The notes under the pieces: model-generated
Databases searched by the model: none
Seen by the model: the letters and a program-made list of their open reading frames with translations, nothing else
What the model was told of the DNA's origin: nothing
Translations under genes and position numbers: made by a program
Shown: positions 8,283 through 16,981 of the stretch, one piece after another
How positions within the stretch are numbered: the stretch's first letter is position 1
Layout: every line of letters begins with the position of its first letter
Assembly (NCBI RefSeq): GCF_016918015.1
Contig: NZ_JAERMK010000012.1
Coordinates: 62,001-126,000 of the forward strand
Origin: Glycomyces sp. YM15
GTDB taxonomy: Bacteria; Actinomycetota; Actinomycetes; Mycobacteriales; Micromonosporaceae
Direction of reading: 5' to 3'
Length of the DNA stretch: 64,000 bases

Positions 8283-9179
8283 CTAGGCGAGCCCGGCCGC
8301 GAGGGCCTGCTCGGTGGCGGTGCGGACCTCGGCGGCCTGCTCGGGCAGGAGCGGCACGCGGGGGAGGCGGCACCGGCCGCCCTTGCGGCCGACGATGTCC
8401 ATCGAGAGCTTGATGGCCTGCACGAACTCCACTTTCGAGTCCCAGCGCAGCAGCGGGTGAAGCTGCCGGTACAGCGGCAGGGCCGTTTCGAGGTCGCCCG
8501 CGACGGCCGCCCGGTACAGCTCCACCGTGGACTTCGGCAGTGCGTTGGGGTAGCCCGAGATCCAGCCGACGGCGCCCGCGACGGCGAGTTCGAGCAGCAC
8601 GTCGTCGGCTCCCACCAGCAGGTCGAGGCCGGGGGCGAGCTCGGCGATGCGGTAGGCGCGCCGCACGTCGCCGGAGAACTCCTTGACGGCGTGGATGAGT
8701 CCTTCGGCGTGGAGCTTCGCCAGCAGTTCTGGAGTGAGGTCGACCTTGGTGTCGATCGGGTTGTTGTAGGCGACGACCGGCAGGCCGGCCTTCGCGACCT
8801 CCTCGTAGTGGGCGATCACCGAGCGCTCGTCGGCCCGGTAGGCGTTGGGCGGCAGCAGCATGACGGCGCCGCACCCGGCGTCGCGCGCCTGCTCGGCCCA
8901 GCGGCGGGCCTCGACGGCGCCATAGGCGGCGACGCCGGGCATGACGCGCTCGCCGCCGATCGCCGCGACGGCCGTGGCGACGACCTCGGATCGCTCGGTC
9001 TCGGTGAGGGTCTGGTACTCACCGAGGGAGCCGTTCGGGGTGACGCCGTCGCAGCCGTTCGCCACCAGCCAGGCGCAGTGCTCGCCGAAGGCCGGGAAAT
9101 CGACCGTGCGGTCCTCGTTGAACGGCAGGGCGGTGGCGACGAGGACGCCGCGCCAGGGGCGCGATTCGGGTGCCGACAT
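8283..9179 (-). CDS. DapA-family lyase (probable pyrroline-hydroxycarboxylate deaminase)
   Basis: This 298-residue TIM barrel carries the Schiff-base lysine Lys166 in AVKEFSGD, Tyr138 in VAYNNP and the substrate motif TPNGSLGEY. In hydroxyproline clusters a DapA homologue deaminates 1-pyrroline-4-hydroxy-2-carboxylate to ketoglutarate semialdehyde. Plain dihydrodipicolinate synthase is less likely in this context. I chose ATG 9179 for its GGAAG; an ATG at 9209 is also in frame. It is the first gene of the operon, 11 bases before the epimerase. Confidence 0.85.
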   Translation of the reverse strand: MSAPESRPWRGVLVATALPFNEDRTVDFPAFGEHCAWLVANGCDGVTPNGSLGEYQTLTETERSEVVATAVAAIGGERVMPGVAAYGAVEARRWAEQARDAGCGAVMLLPPNAYRADERSVIAHYEEVAKAGLPVVAYNNPIDTKVDLTPELLAKLHAEGLIHAVKEFSGDVRRAYRIAELAPGLDLLVGADDVLLELAVAGAVGWISGYPNALPKSTVELYRAAVAGDLETALPLYRQLHPLLRWDSKVEFVQAIKLSMDIVGRKGGRCRLPRVPLLPEQAAEVRTATEQALAAGLA

Positions 9180-9276
9180 GGGGCTTCCAATCTCGATGAC
9201 GTGTGACATGGTACTGCGGGAGCCGCCTGGGGCGACCTGGAAGCAGCAGCGGCAGCGGCCGTTCACCGAACAGTAA

Positions 9277-9287
9277 TATGTCACATA
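9277..9287 (-). promoter_or_regulatory. Candidate promoter/GntR operator of the hydroxyproline operon
   Basis: TATGTCACATA is a perfect 11-bp palindrome in a short A+T-rich patch. It overlaps a possible minus-strand -10 (TATAGT) about 100 bases upstream of the DapA-family start. FadR-type regulators bind TGTnnACA-like dyads, so autoregulation by the operon's GntR protein is likely but inferred. Confidence 0.45.
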
Positions 9288-9289
9288 CT

Positions 9290-10035
9290 ATAGGAGAGGG
9301 AGGGGCCCGCGCACTCCGGGAGTGACACACCGCGGACCAGTGCGCGAAGCTCGGCGCCGCGGCCCTGATCGAGCGCCGCGTCGACGGCGAGTTCGAAGCC
9401 GCGCAACGCGTTGAAACCTGGTACCGGGAGCGCGGTGCGGGCATCCGGCTGAGCGCGACGCGCCGCCCGTTCAGGGCCGCGCCGCAGCGGAGGCTGCCGT
9501 TCCTGGACCACTTCCGCGGTGATCGCCGGGGCGATGCGGGTGACCGCCTTGCCGAAGACCTTGCGGTCCCCAGGTTCGGCGAGGTCCCAGTCGTCCAGGC
9601 GCATGTCGAGCCGGTGGCGCAAGGCCGCGATGAACCGCTTGAATGCCGCCTGCCCTGGGCGGTCGGCGTGAGTCGTCCCTTTTCGACGGACAGGAGCCCG
9701 GCTCGCACCGCCTGGGTGGACGCCGGAGTGAGCACCTCCGGCGGGACCGGGTGGACGGCGACGATCTTGCGCACCGTCGCTTCCGCTCCGGCCCGCTGCG
9801 GCACATAGACCTGGCGCAGCGCGCACGCGTCCGACCGGTCGAGCAGACCGTCGGTCGCCCGGGACACCTCGGTGCAGACCGTCGCGCGTTCGCGCTGCAT
9901 GACGTCGGCGATCATCCGCGCACCCCGTTCCTCCGACGGCGCCGGGTCCGGGGCCCCGAAACCCTCGCCCATGTCGACTTCGCGTCCGCGCGTCGCATCG
10001 CGCAGCGGTCGCTCCGCCGGGAACCGGGCCACCAC
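9290..10035 (-). pseudogene. Frameshifted remnant of an unidentified gene
   Basis: Coding-like sequence starts in one minus-strand frame (about 10035-9650, with RDATRGREVDMGEGFG and later VEKGRLTPTAQG). It continues in another frame (about 9650-9290, with AAFKRFIAALRHRLDMRL and AVTRIAPAITAEVV). The join falls near a run of G and C at about 9650. The middle looks like a winged helix, but I cannot name the family. There is no clean start, since the open frame runs back over the promoter of the neighbouring lipoprotein gene. A real but unfamiliar gene plus a sequencing error is the alternative. Confidence 0.35.
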
Positions 10036-10090
10036 GAACCCGAGCGCGACGCCCGGTATGTCGCGGCCGGGAGCGGGGCCCTCTCGCGCC

Positions 10091-10096
10091 TAAGGT
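10091..10096 (+). promoter_or_regulatory. -10 box (TAAGGT) of a leaderless lipoprotein gene
   Basis: TAAGGT is followed by 7 bases and then GTG 10104, the leaderless spacing seen at several genes in this window. It makes GTG 10104 preferable to GTG 10095. Confidence 0.5.
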
Positions 10097-10103
10097 GGCG
10101 CTT

Positions 10104-10853
10104 GTGGAGAGACGAGAAGCGAGCGCGGTGTCGGCCGGGGTCCGCTGGGCCGCGGCCCTGACGGTGGTGGGCGTGGCCCTGGCCGGGTGCGGGGCGAGCA
10201 GGACCGCCCAGACCAGCGAGATGGCGCCGGCGGTCTCCGGCGTCAATGTGGACGCGGGGGCGCTGGCCCTGCGCGACCTGCAGGTGGACTTCGGCCAACA
10301 GGGCTTCTACCCTGAGGGCGGGCAGGCCCCGCTGCGGGTCTGGATCGACAACCTCGGCGACGAGCCCGTGGTCCTCGAGGCGGTGACGAGCTCGGCCGCC
10401 GAGTCCGTCATCCTCGTGACCGAGATGGTCGTCCCGGGGGAGACGCCCGGGGCGGACGAGCCGACGCCTACCGCGGACGAGTCGACCACTCCGGAGACCG
10501 ATGCGTCGCCGACCGCCGACGCCACCGAGAGCCCCGGGGCCGATGCCTCGCCGACCGCCGACGCCGCGACGTCGAAGCCCGCGGAAGGCGAAGGGCCCGT
10601 CGCGGAACTGGAGGGCACGCGCGACTTCGAGATCGAGATCGCCCCGGGCTCGTACGTGCGCCTGGCGCCGACGACCGGCTCCTTCCTGGTGCTGGACGGG
10701 TTGCAGGAGGACCTTGCCATGGGCGCGACCGTCGAGCTCACGTTCGTCTTCTCGAACGGGGAGGCGGTCACCGTGGACCTGCCGATGGGCGTCCCGGAAG
10801 AGGCCCCGTCGCGCTCGTACTTCGAGCCGCGGCACGAGGAAGGCGCCGAATAG
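10104..10853 (+). CDS. LpqE-like secreted lipoprotein
   Basis: The lipoprotein has about 249 residues, with a signal peptide ending at the lipobox LAGC. A domain typical of actinobacterial LpqE/DUF461 proteins follows (SEMAPAVSGVNVDAGALALR, then PLRVWIDNLGDEPVVL). A low-complexity Thr/Pro/Asp/Glu linker (about residues 110-165, with ETDASPTADATES-type repeats) interrupts the beta-sandwich before the C-terminal strands. The family has been linked to copper chaperones of the PCu(A)C fold, but the His/Met ligands are not obvious here. It is convergent with the next gene. Confidence 0.82.
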   Translation: MERREASAVSAGVRWAAALTVVGVALAGCGASRTAQTSEMAPAVSGVNVDAGALALRDLQVDFGQQGFYPEGGQAPLRVWIDNLGDEPVVLEAVTSSAAESVILVTEMVVPGETPGADEPTPTADESTTPETDASPTADATESPGADASPTADAATSKPAEGEGPVAELEGTRDFEIEIAPGSYVRLAPTTGSFLVLDGLQEDLAMGATVELTFVFSNGEAVTVDLPMGVPEEAPSRSYFEPRHEEGAE

Positions 10854-10881
10854 CGCGGCACCGTCGAAACGGGAACCGAGC

Positions 10882-10910
10882 AACGGCGGCGGCGATGCGC
10901 CGCCGCCGTT
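10882..10910. terminator. Bidirectional hairpin terminator
   Basis: Perfect 13-bp arms beginning AACGGCGGCGGCG enclose a 3-base loop, between two convergent lipoprotein genes. Confidence 0.8.
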
Positions 10911-10928
10911 CGCATTGCGGTCCTCGGA

Positions 10929-11867
10929 CTACCGCCAGGCGGTGACTTCGATCTGGCGCGTGGTGCCGAGGTCGATCGAGGCCTCCGGCGTGACGGTCTC
11001 CATCGGGGAGCCTTCGGCGTAGCCGACGCTGATCTCGGTCGCGTTCACGACGTCGCCCGCCTCGACCCTGTTGGTCCACAGCATGCCCGCGCTCGCGGTG
11101 TCCCCGGGCGCGAGGGTGATCGGCGCGGGCCCGGGGTCCTGGAGCGTGTCCGACCCGTGCCGGACCGCGACGTCGACCCCGGGGAACTCGATCACCGGGT
11201 ACCCGTTGACCTCGATGTCCGCGGTGCCGCAGTTGAGGAGCTCGATCCCGGAGGAGCGCACGCCCATGGCGGCGCTGCCCTGGGTGACGGTGACGTGGAA
11301 ACCCTCTTCGGGGCAGTCGGGCTCCTCCGGCCGGTCGGTGGCCGGTTGCACCGGCTCGGCGGGCTGGGCCGCGGGTACGCCGGAGAGCTGCCAGGCCCCG
11401 AGGTCGAGCACGTGCTCGGCGCCGAGTTCGATCGGCTCGGCCAGCTCGAGCTCGTACTCGGCGTACACCGGCAGCGCGTTGACGAGGAACCGGTCCACTT
11501 CGACCGTCTCACCGCCCCCGGTCGCCGGAGTCCACGACAGGGGCGCGATCGCGCCCTGCCCGGGGTCGACCGTGACCGATTCGGGGGCGTTCAGGTCGCG
11601 GGGCGCGACGACGTTCCCGCCGAAGACGCCGACCTGCGGCATGCTGTCGAGCAGCAGCGGCTCCTCGCCGCAGTTGACCAGGCCGATCGCCATGAAGGTG
11701 CGGTCGCCGACGATGCCGGTCGGCGTGAGCGACATCTGGATGCCGTGGTCGTCGCACGCCGTGGAGGTCGCCGCGGCGGGCTCGTCCCCGCTGCCGAAGC
11801 CGCACCCGGAGGCCGCGAAGGCGAGGACGGCGGCGATCAGCGCCAGGGGCCGGGAGGTGTGTCGCAT
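10929..11867 (-). CDS. DUF4232-type lipoprotein, two-domain
   Basis: The lipoprotein has 312 residues, with signal peptide and lipobox ASGC. Two similar beta-sandwich modules follow. One spans about residues 38-150 and begins with a Cys-containing segment after CDDHGIQMSLTPTG. The second spans about 185-312 and begins CPEEGFHVTVTQGSAAMG. Each holds a conserved LxNCG motif (GLVNCGEEPLLL and ELLNCGTADIEV), as in the DUF4232 family. Its function is unknown; it is probably an extracellular anchored binding protein. AAGGA precedes the ATG. Confidence 0.82.
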   Translation of the reverse strand: MRHTSRPLALIAAVLAFAASGCGFGSGDEPAAATSTACDDHGIQMSLTPTGIVGDRTFMAIGLVNCGEEPLLLDSMPQVGVFGGNVVAPRDLNAPESVTVDPGQGAIAPLSWTPATGGGETVEVDRFLVNALPVYAEYELELAEPIELGAEHVLDLGAWQLSGVPAAQPAEPVQPATDRPEEPDCPEEGFHVTVTQGSAAMGVRSSGIELLNCGTADIEVNGYPVIEFPGVDVAVRHGSDTLQDPGPAPITLAPGDTASAGMLWTNRVEAGDVVNATEISVGYAEGSPMETVTPEASIDLGTTRQIEVTAWR

Positions 11868-11914
11868 GCGGTGTCCTTCACTGTGGGGGTTCCGCAATGC
11901 CTGACGCGGAGGGC

Positions 11915-13084
11915 CTATCGCGAGGTTGCACCGGGTGTCTGAATGATCAGCACGGTCAGGTCGTCCGTGCGCTCGTAGCCGCCGCCCTGGAAGTCGGCTT
12001 TGAGCTTGCGGTGGAGGCGGTCGGGGTCGCGGATGCCCGAGGTGACGTGCGCGTTGAGCCGCTCGATCACCGGGAACGTCTCTCCGGCGGCGTTGCGGCC
12101 TTCGATGAGGCCGTCGGAGAAGACCACGACGAGGTCGCCGGGCATGAGCGTGGCTTCGCGGATCTCGCTGACCTGGAGCCCGAAGTCGGCGAGCCCGAGG
12201 GGCGGCATGGGCCGCACGGAGAGCGGCTGCGCCGATCCGCGCACGAGCAGCGGCGCGGGGTGCCCGCACAGCAGGACCCTGATGGTGTCGAAGCGGGGCG
12301 TGATCTCGACGAACGCGGCGGTGGCGTAGGACTGGTCCAATTCGCCGCGGCCGCGGTTGTGCATGCGCACGCGCCGCTCCATCCGGGCGGCGAGCGTCCG
12401 CAGGTCGGGGTCGTCGAGCGATCGTTCGCGGAAGGTGCCCAGGAGCGCCTCGGTGAGCTGGACGGTGGCGAGGTCGTGGCCTTGGACGTCGCCGACGACG
12501 GCGCGGATGCCGAGATCGGTCTCCTGCACGTCGTAGAAGTCGCCGCCGACCAGGCCGGGGCTGTCGTGCGTCCGGTAGGCGACGGCGACCCGCGCGCCGC
12601 CGATGTGCGCGGGCAGTTCGGGCAGGATCGCGGTCTGGACGGCCTCGGCGACGAGCGTCATCGAGATCAGGCGGTTGACCATGCGGTTCCTGATCCAGGA
12701 GAGGGCCGTGCACAGCGCGCCGATGATGACGACGGGCGGCAGGTCGCTCCAGGCGGACTCGGGGTAGGGGAGGAGCCCGAGGGCGTACTGCCCGGAGCTG
12801 ACGACGGCGGCGACGACGAGCGTGGCGCCGGCGGTGACCAAGGGCCCGTTGACGAGCGCGGTGAAGGCCGGCAGGAGGATCACCGCGTAGTCGGTGTACT
12901 CGGCGGCCTCGTCGTCGATGAGCGCGATGGGGATGGTGACGGCGATGAGGAGGAACGGCATGAGTCGCAGGAGGAGGACCGTGCCGGGTTCGCCTGCGGC
13001 GATGCGGTGCCAGGGGTTCTTCGACAGCGCATAGGACCTGAAGTACCCCTGCATGTCAGCGGCCGCTCGTTTGGTCCCGTCCAC
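11915..13084 (-). CDS. Membrane-bound SpoIIE-type PP2C serine phosphatase
   Basis: This 389-residue protein has 4-5 N-terminal membrane helices (about residues 35-130) and a C-terminal PP2C/SpoIIE phosphatase domain. Metal-binding segments include GLVGGDFYDV, VVGDVQGHDLATVQ, VVFSDGLIEGRN and ERTDDLTVLII. Such proteins usually dephosphorylate anti-sigma-factor antagonists. No partner kinase or antagonist is adjacent. The GTG at 13084 lies 6 bases after TACGCT, a leaderless arrangement; ATG 13054 is the alternative. Confidence 0.88.
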   Translation of the reverse strand: MDGTKRAAADMQGYFRSYALSKNPWHRIAAGEPGTVLLLRLMPFLLIAVTIPIALIDDEAAEYTDYAVILLPAFTALVNGPLVTAGATLVVAAVVSSGQYALGLLPYPESAWSDLPPVVIIGALCTALSWIRNRMVNRLISMTLVAEAVQTAILPELPAHIGGARVAVAYRTHDSPGLVGGDFYDVQETDLGIRAVVGDVQGHDLATVQLTEALLGTFRERSLDDPDLRTLAARMERRVRMHNRGRGELDQSYATAAFVEITPRFDTIRVLLCGHPAPLLVRGSAQPLSVRPMPPLGLADFGLQVSEIREATLMPGDLVVVFSDGLIEGRNAAGETFPVIERLNAHVTSGIRDPDRLHRKLKADFQGGGYERTDDLTVLIIQTPGATSR

Positions 13085-13090
13085 GGGGAG

Positions 13091-13096
13091 AGCGTA
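13091..13096 (-). promoter_or_regulatory. -10 box (TACGCT) for the SpoIIE-type phosphatase
   Basis: TACGCT on the minus strand is separated by 6 bases from GTG 13084, matching the leaderless spacing of other genes here. Confidence 0.45.
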
Positions 13097-13137
13097 TGCG
13101 GATCGGGGATCGAAGGGGCGATGAACAGGCAAAACAA

Positions 13138-13179
13138 GAGGCGTGCTCGCGGCGCTGGGAGTCGCCGCGGGCACGCCTC
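13138..13179 (-). terminator. Intrinsic terminator of the DUF1269 gene
   Basis: Arms of 17 bp with a single G-T wobble enclose an 8-base loop. On the minus strand they are followed by TTGTTTTG, a true U-tract and rare in this G+C-rich window. It starts 8 bases past the DUF1269 stop. Confidence 0.9.
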
Positions 13180-13186
13180 GCGGGTG

Positions 13187-13687
13187 CTAGGCCCTGGCCG
13201 TGGCGGCGGCGATGTGCCCGCGCAGCCGCTCCTCCTCTTCGGACGAGAGGTTCGTCTGGAGGAGTTTGCCCTGGTACTGGCCGCCGAGCTCTTCGAGGAC
13301 CTTGTCCTCGGTCATGGTGCGGACGAGGACCACGAGCGCGGCGCTGCCCGGGCTGAGCTCCTTGCCGAGGTCCTTCATGAAGGAGTCGTCGACGCCGACG
13401 TCGGTCATGGCCCCGCCCGCGGCCCCCGCGGCCGCGCCGACGGCCATGCCGAGCAGCGGTGCGAAGAACAGCAGGCCGATGAGTCCGCCCCACAGCGCGC
13501 CGCCGGTCGCGCTGACGCCGACCAGCGAGGTCGACTGGTGGAGTTTGACCTTGCCGTCGTCGCGCCGTTCGACGACCACGGCGTCGTCGAGTTTGATGAG
13601 TTCGCGTTTCTGCATGTCGGCGAGCTTGGCCAGGACCGTCTGCGCGGTGGGGACGTCGGGATAGGCCACGGCGATGAGTTTGCTCAT
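13187..13687 (-). CDS. DUF1269-family membrane-associated protein
   Basis: This 166-residue protein has an alpha/beta N-terminal domain (LIAVAYPDVPTAQTVLAKL, then IKLDDAVVVER). A glycine-rich hydrophobic hairpin follows (GGALWGGLIGLLFFAPLLGM, about residues 65-95), then a C-terminal domain with SPGSAALVVLVR. This matches the DUF1269 family, whose function is unknown. A minus-strand terminator follows immediately, so it is monocistronic. Confidence 0.88.
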   Translation of the reverse strand: MSKLIAVAYPDVPTAQTVLAKLADMQKRELIKLDDAVVVERRDDGKVKLHQSTSLVGVSATGGALWGGLIGLLFFAPLLGMAVGAAAGAAGGAMTDVGVDDSFMKDLGKELSPGSAALVVLVRTMTEDKVLEELGGQYQGKLLQTNLSSEEEERLRGHIAAATARA

Positions 13688-13871
13688 GCGTCTTCCTCTC
13701 TGCGGGCCGCCGTCGGCGGCGTCTCGCCCGATTGTGTCCCTGTTCGTGCATGTTCGCGGGCAAATGACGGGCAAACTCCGGTATGCGTGATGGTTGCTCG
13801 TGCCCGACCTGGGCGATCCCGACTGACGGGACCCGAGGTTGACGCTCGACGGCCCATGAATCTATATTTCC

Positions 13872-13886
13872 CATAGAATTAGTAGA
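13872..13886 (+). promoter_or_regulatory. A+T-rich promoter patch upstream of the TSUP exporter
   Basis: The stretch around 13862-13890 is markedly A+T-rich, with TATATT and TAGAATTAGTAGAG. A dyad CTAT-N7-ATAG (about 13862-13876) could bind an Rrf2- or LysR-type sulfur regulator. The exact -10 is not certain. Confidence 0.35.
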
Positions 13887-13921
13887 GTTACTGCTTCGGT
13901 CATCACCCGGAAGGCTTCCTC

Positions 13922-14890
13922 GTGCGCACCCTCGTCATGCTCGGACTCGTCGGCCTGGCCGCCCAACTCGTCGACGGCAGCCTCGGCATGGCCTACGGCG
14001 TCACCTCGACCACGCTCCTCCTCGCCATCGGCGCCAACCCCGCCGCCGCATCGGCCACCGTGCACCTCGCCGAGATCGGCACGACCCTCGCCTCCGGCGC
14101 CTCGCACTGGCGCTTCGGCAACGTCGACTGGAAGGTCGTTCTCAAGATAGGCCTCCCCGGCGCCGTCGGCGCCTTCGCGGGCGCCACCGTCCTGTCGCGG
14201 CTCGCCACCGAGGTCGCCGCCCCGGTCATGTCGATCATCCTGCTCTCCCTCGGCCTCTACCTGCTCATCCGCTTCACCCTGCGCGGCCTCGACGGCAAGC
14301 ACCTCGGCAAGCCCCTCCGCAAGCGGTTCCTGACCCCGCTCGGCCTCGTCGGCGGCTTCCTCGACGCCACCGGAGGCGGCGGCTGGGGGCCGGTCGGCAC
14401 GCCCGCGCTGCTCGCCAGCGGCCGCATCGAGCCCCGCAAGGTCATCGGCTCCATCGACACCTCCGAGTTCCTGGTCGCGCTCGCCGCCTCGATCGGCTTC
14501 GTCGTCGGCATCGGCAGCGCGGGCATCGACTTCGCCTGGGTCGGCGTGCTCCTGGCCGGCGGCCTCATCGCCGCGCCGATCGCGGCCTGGCTGGTCCGCC
14601 ACCTCCCGCCGCGCGTGCTCGGCTCGGCCGTCGGCGGCGTCATCATCCTGACCAACGCCCGCACGCTGCTGCGCAGCGACTGGATCGCCGCCCCCGCCGG
14701 GATCGCGGTCGCGGTCTCCGTCGCCGTCGCCGTCGTCTGGATCGCGGCGGTCGCCTACTCGGTGCGCCGCCACCTCGCCGAGCGCGACGTCGGCGGGCCC
14801 GTCCTCGGCAAGGCGAACCGCCCCGGTCCCGAGGCGTCCGGTGCCCAGACGCCCGCCCGCGTCGACGAGCCGGCCGCCGAGACCGTCTGA
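13922..14890 (+). CDS. TSUP (TauE/SafE) family anion exporter
   Basis: This 322-residue protein has about eight membrane helices. It carries the two TSUP repeats, marked by AQLVDGSLGMAYGVTSTTLL near the N-terminus and GFLDATGGGGWGPVGTPALL in the middle. The family exports sulfite, sulfoacetate or related anions. The GTG follows GGAAGG. The upstream region contains an A+T-rich patch with the dyad CTAT-N7-ATAG, which may be a sulfur-related operator. The cytosolic C-terminal tail is Pro/Ala-rich. Confidence 0.88.
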   Translation: MRTLVMLGLVGLAAQLVDGSLGMAYGVTSTTLLLAIGANPAAASATVHLAEIGTTLASGASHWRFGNVDWKVVLKIGLPGAVGAFAGATVLSRLATEVAAPVMSIILLSLGLYLLIRFTLRGLDGKHLGKPLRKRFLTPLGLVGGFLDATGGGGWGPVGTPALLASGRIEPRKVIGSIDTSEFLVALAASIGFVVGIGSAGIDFAWVGVLLAGGLIAAPIAAWLVRHLPPRVLGSAVGGVIILTNARTLLRSDWIAAPAGIAVAVSVAVAVVWIAAVAYSVRRHLAERDVGGPVLGKANRPGPEASGAQTPARVDEPAAETV

Positions 14891-15022
14891 GCGACGACTG
14901 CGGTTCGCCGCGCCCACCGAGCGAACCCAACTGTCCCTATTGGATTTGGATGACGACGCGAAGATGAACTTCCAGTAGCATGTTGCCTCAACGTGGCCGT
15001 GAGCTGGACCGTTGGAGGCGCC

Positions 15023-16921
15023 GTGACGCAGTTCTACCAAGCTTTGCTCCGCGACGGCGGGCCGCGGCTCGGCCCCCGGTTGCGGCGGTGCTTCGCCGCC
15101 TGGGCCGGGATCGAGGACGACGGCGAACCGACCCGCGAACACGCCCGCGGCCGCGAGCGCACCGCCTTCGCCGACAACGACCTCTGCGGCCGCTACCTCC
15201 ACGACGCACCCGCAGTCGGCGGACGGCTCCGCACCACCGCCACCTGGGCCGCCGGCCACAAAGGCGCGCCCGGCTGGGTCCGCGTCACCGTCGAAGGCGA
15301 GCTCGAGGCGGCCGAGGTGACCGCCCCGGGATTCATGCCCGCGTTCCTCGCCACCGGCCGCGCCACCGACGGGGCCGTCCCCGTCGAGGCCGGACCGCAC
15401 CTCATCGGACCCGAAGAGGTCAAGGAGCTCACCCGCTGGCTCGCCCGCCCCGACCGCGCCGTCCCCCTCATCGTCCTCACCGTCGACCGCGGCGACCCCA
15501 ACCTCGTCACCGCCTGCGCCGACCACCTCGCCGAGGCGCTCGCGGGCGTCGCCGTCATCGCCCGCCTCTACGACTCCCGCACCCAGGACGACCTCAACGC
15601 CTGGCTCGGCGGCGACCTCAGCGTCTTCGGCGGCGGCCTGCGCACCTACCTGCCCGGCGTGCGGCCGGGGGAGGAGACCTACCCGATGCGCCACCAGCCC
15701 CGCGGCGGCGGCGCGATACGCGATCAGGGCGTGCGCTCACTCGAAGTCGTCGTCAGAGGCGTCATCGACCTCTCCGTCCACCGGCCCCTCCCCACCGACA
15801 TACGCCGCGCCGAACCCAGGATCGCCCGCATACTCTCCGGCGCACTGCCACCGGTCGAACTCCACGCCGCCCCGCCCAGCCCCGCCGCGATAGCCGTCCC
15901 CCGCGGACCCCGCATACCCAGACCAGCCGCACCGTCCGAACCGAGGACACCCGCCCCCGAACCCGCAGTCGAGACACCCGAACCGCAGCCCGAACTGACG
16001 ACCGAACCCGAGCCCCCGCAACCGGAAACGCCACCCGCGCCCGCCCTGCCCGCGAGCCTCGCCGACGACATCGCCGCGAGACTCGCCGACCGCCTCGACG
16101 ACGCCGTCCTCGAGACCCTCGTCGACATGGCACGCGGCGGCGACTCCGAGACCACCGGCCTCATCAAGACCATGTCCGCCCATCTCGACGCCCTCACCCG
16201 CGCCGTCGAATCCACCGGACTCCTCGGCTCCCGCGCCCCCAGCCAGGAGCTCGAACGACTCCGCAGGCAGTACGACCAGCTCGAACTCGACTACACCGAA
16301 CTCCAAGAGCACGAACGCAAAGCCCAGGACCGCATCCGCTGGCTCGAAAGCCGCCTCGCCGAGCACGCCGACCCCGTCTACGGCGTCCAGAGCGAAGCCG
16401 ACCAGGACGACTGCCGGGAGGCCGAGAGCCTCATGGACGTCGTCCAGCGCGCCCGCAAACAGCTGCGCCACCTCGACCTCCCCGACGCCCTCGACACCGA
16501 AGTGTCCCGGCTCGACGTCATGTACCCGCGCCAGCGCCGCCGCTGGACCGGCCGCACCTGGGACGCCCTGCGCGCCCTCGACGCCTACGCCGCCGCCCGC
16601 GCCGAATCCCGCTTCACCGGCGGCTTCTACGACTGGTGCGCCCGCCCCCTCCCCGGAGCGCCCATCATCACCCCGACCATGGTGTCCATGAAGGAGTCCG
16701 ACTCGGTCTCGGGAAACCCGAAGTTCCACCGCGCCAGGGTCTTCCGCGTCCCCACCGAGATCGACCCGTCAGGCCGCGTCTACATGCCCTCCCACATCAA
16801 ACTCCAGCAGGTCGGCTCGCCCGCGCCCCGCATGCACTTCCTCGACGACGCCGGCGGCGCCACCGGGAAGATCTGGATCGGCTACCTCGGCGACCACCTG
16901 CCCAACACGCGGACCAACTGA
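15023..16921 (+). CDS. Large unclassified coiled-coil protein
   Basis: This is a soluble protein of about 632 residues that I cannot assign. The N-terminal region (about 1-240) has alternating strands and helices, with PLIVLTVDRGDPNLVTACAD and LGGDLSVFGGGLRTYLPGV. A Pro/Glu-rich linker (about 285-340) and a coiled coil (about 400-450, LERLRRQYDQLELDYTELQE) follow. The C-terminal domain carries SMKESDSVSGNPKFHRARVF and GKIWIGYLGDHLPN, ending TN. Similar layouts occur in large actinobacterial proteins of suspected regulatory or conflict function. GGAGG supports GTG 15023; GTG 14993 is the alternative start. Confidence 0.75.
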   Translation: MTQFYQALLRDGGPRLGPRLRRCFAAWAGIEDDGEPTREHARGRERTAFADNDLCGRYLHDAPAVGGRLRTTATWAAGHKGAPGWVRVTVEGELEAAEVTAPGFMPAFLATGRATDGAVPVEAGPHLIGPEEVKELTRWLARPDRAVPLIVLTVDRGDPNLVTACADHLAEALAGVAVIARLYDSRTQDDLNAWLGGDLSVFGGGLRTYLPGVRPGEETYPMRHQPRGGGAIRDQGVRSLEVVVRGVIDLSVHRPLPTDIRRAEPRIARILSGALPPVELHAAPPSPAAIAVPRGPRIPRPAAPSEPRTPAPEPAVETPEPQPELTTEPEPPQPETPPAPALPASLADDIAARLADRLDDAVLETLVDMARGGDSETTGLIKTMSAHLDALTRAVESTGLLGSRAPSQELERLRRQYDQLELDYTELQEHERKAQDRIRWLESRLAEHADPVYGVQSEADQDDCREAESLMDVVQRARKQLRHLDLPDALDTEVSRLDVMYPRQRRRWTGRTWDALRALDAYAAARAESRFTGGFYDWCARPLPGAPIITPTMVSMKESDSVSGNPKFHRARVFRVPTEIDPSGRVYMPSHIKLQQVGSPAPRMHFLDDAGGATGKIWIGYLGDHLPNTRTN

Positions 16922-16950
16922 GGGGCGGCCGGTCCGCGAGGCCGCTCCCG

Positions 16951-16956
16951 TAGGCT
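16951..16956 (+). promoter_or_regulatory. -10 box (TAGGCT) for small membrane protein
   Basis: TAGGCT lies 25 bases before the ATG, with AAGGAG between. The same hexamer precedes both tandem methyltransferase genes (17544 and 18331). Confidence 0.45.
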
Positions 16957-16981
16957 CGAGGCAACCCCGGAAGGAGCCTCG

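Noticed and set aside
15023-16921. Assignment of the large coiled-coil protein to a named defence system
   Set aside because: No partner gene and no domain I could identify securely. Naming a system would be speculation.
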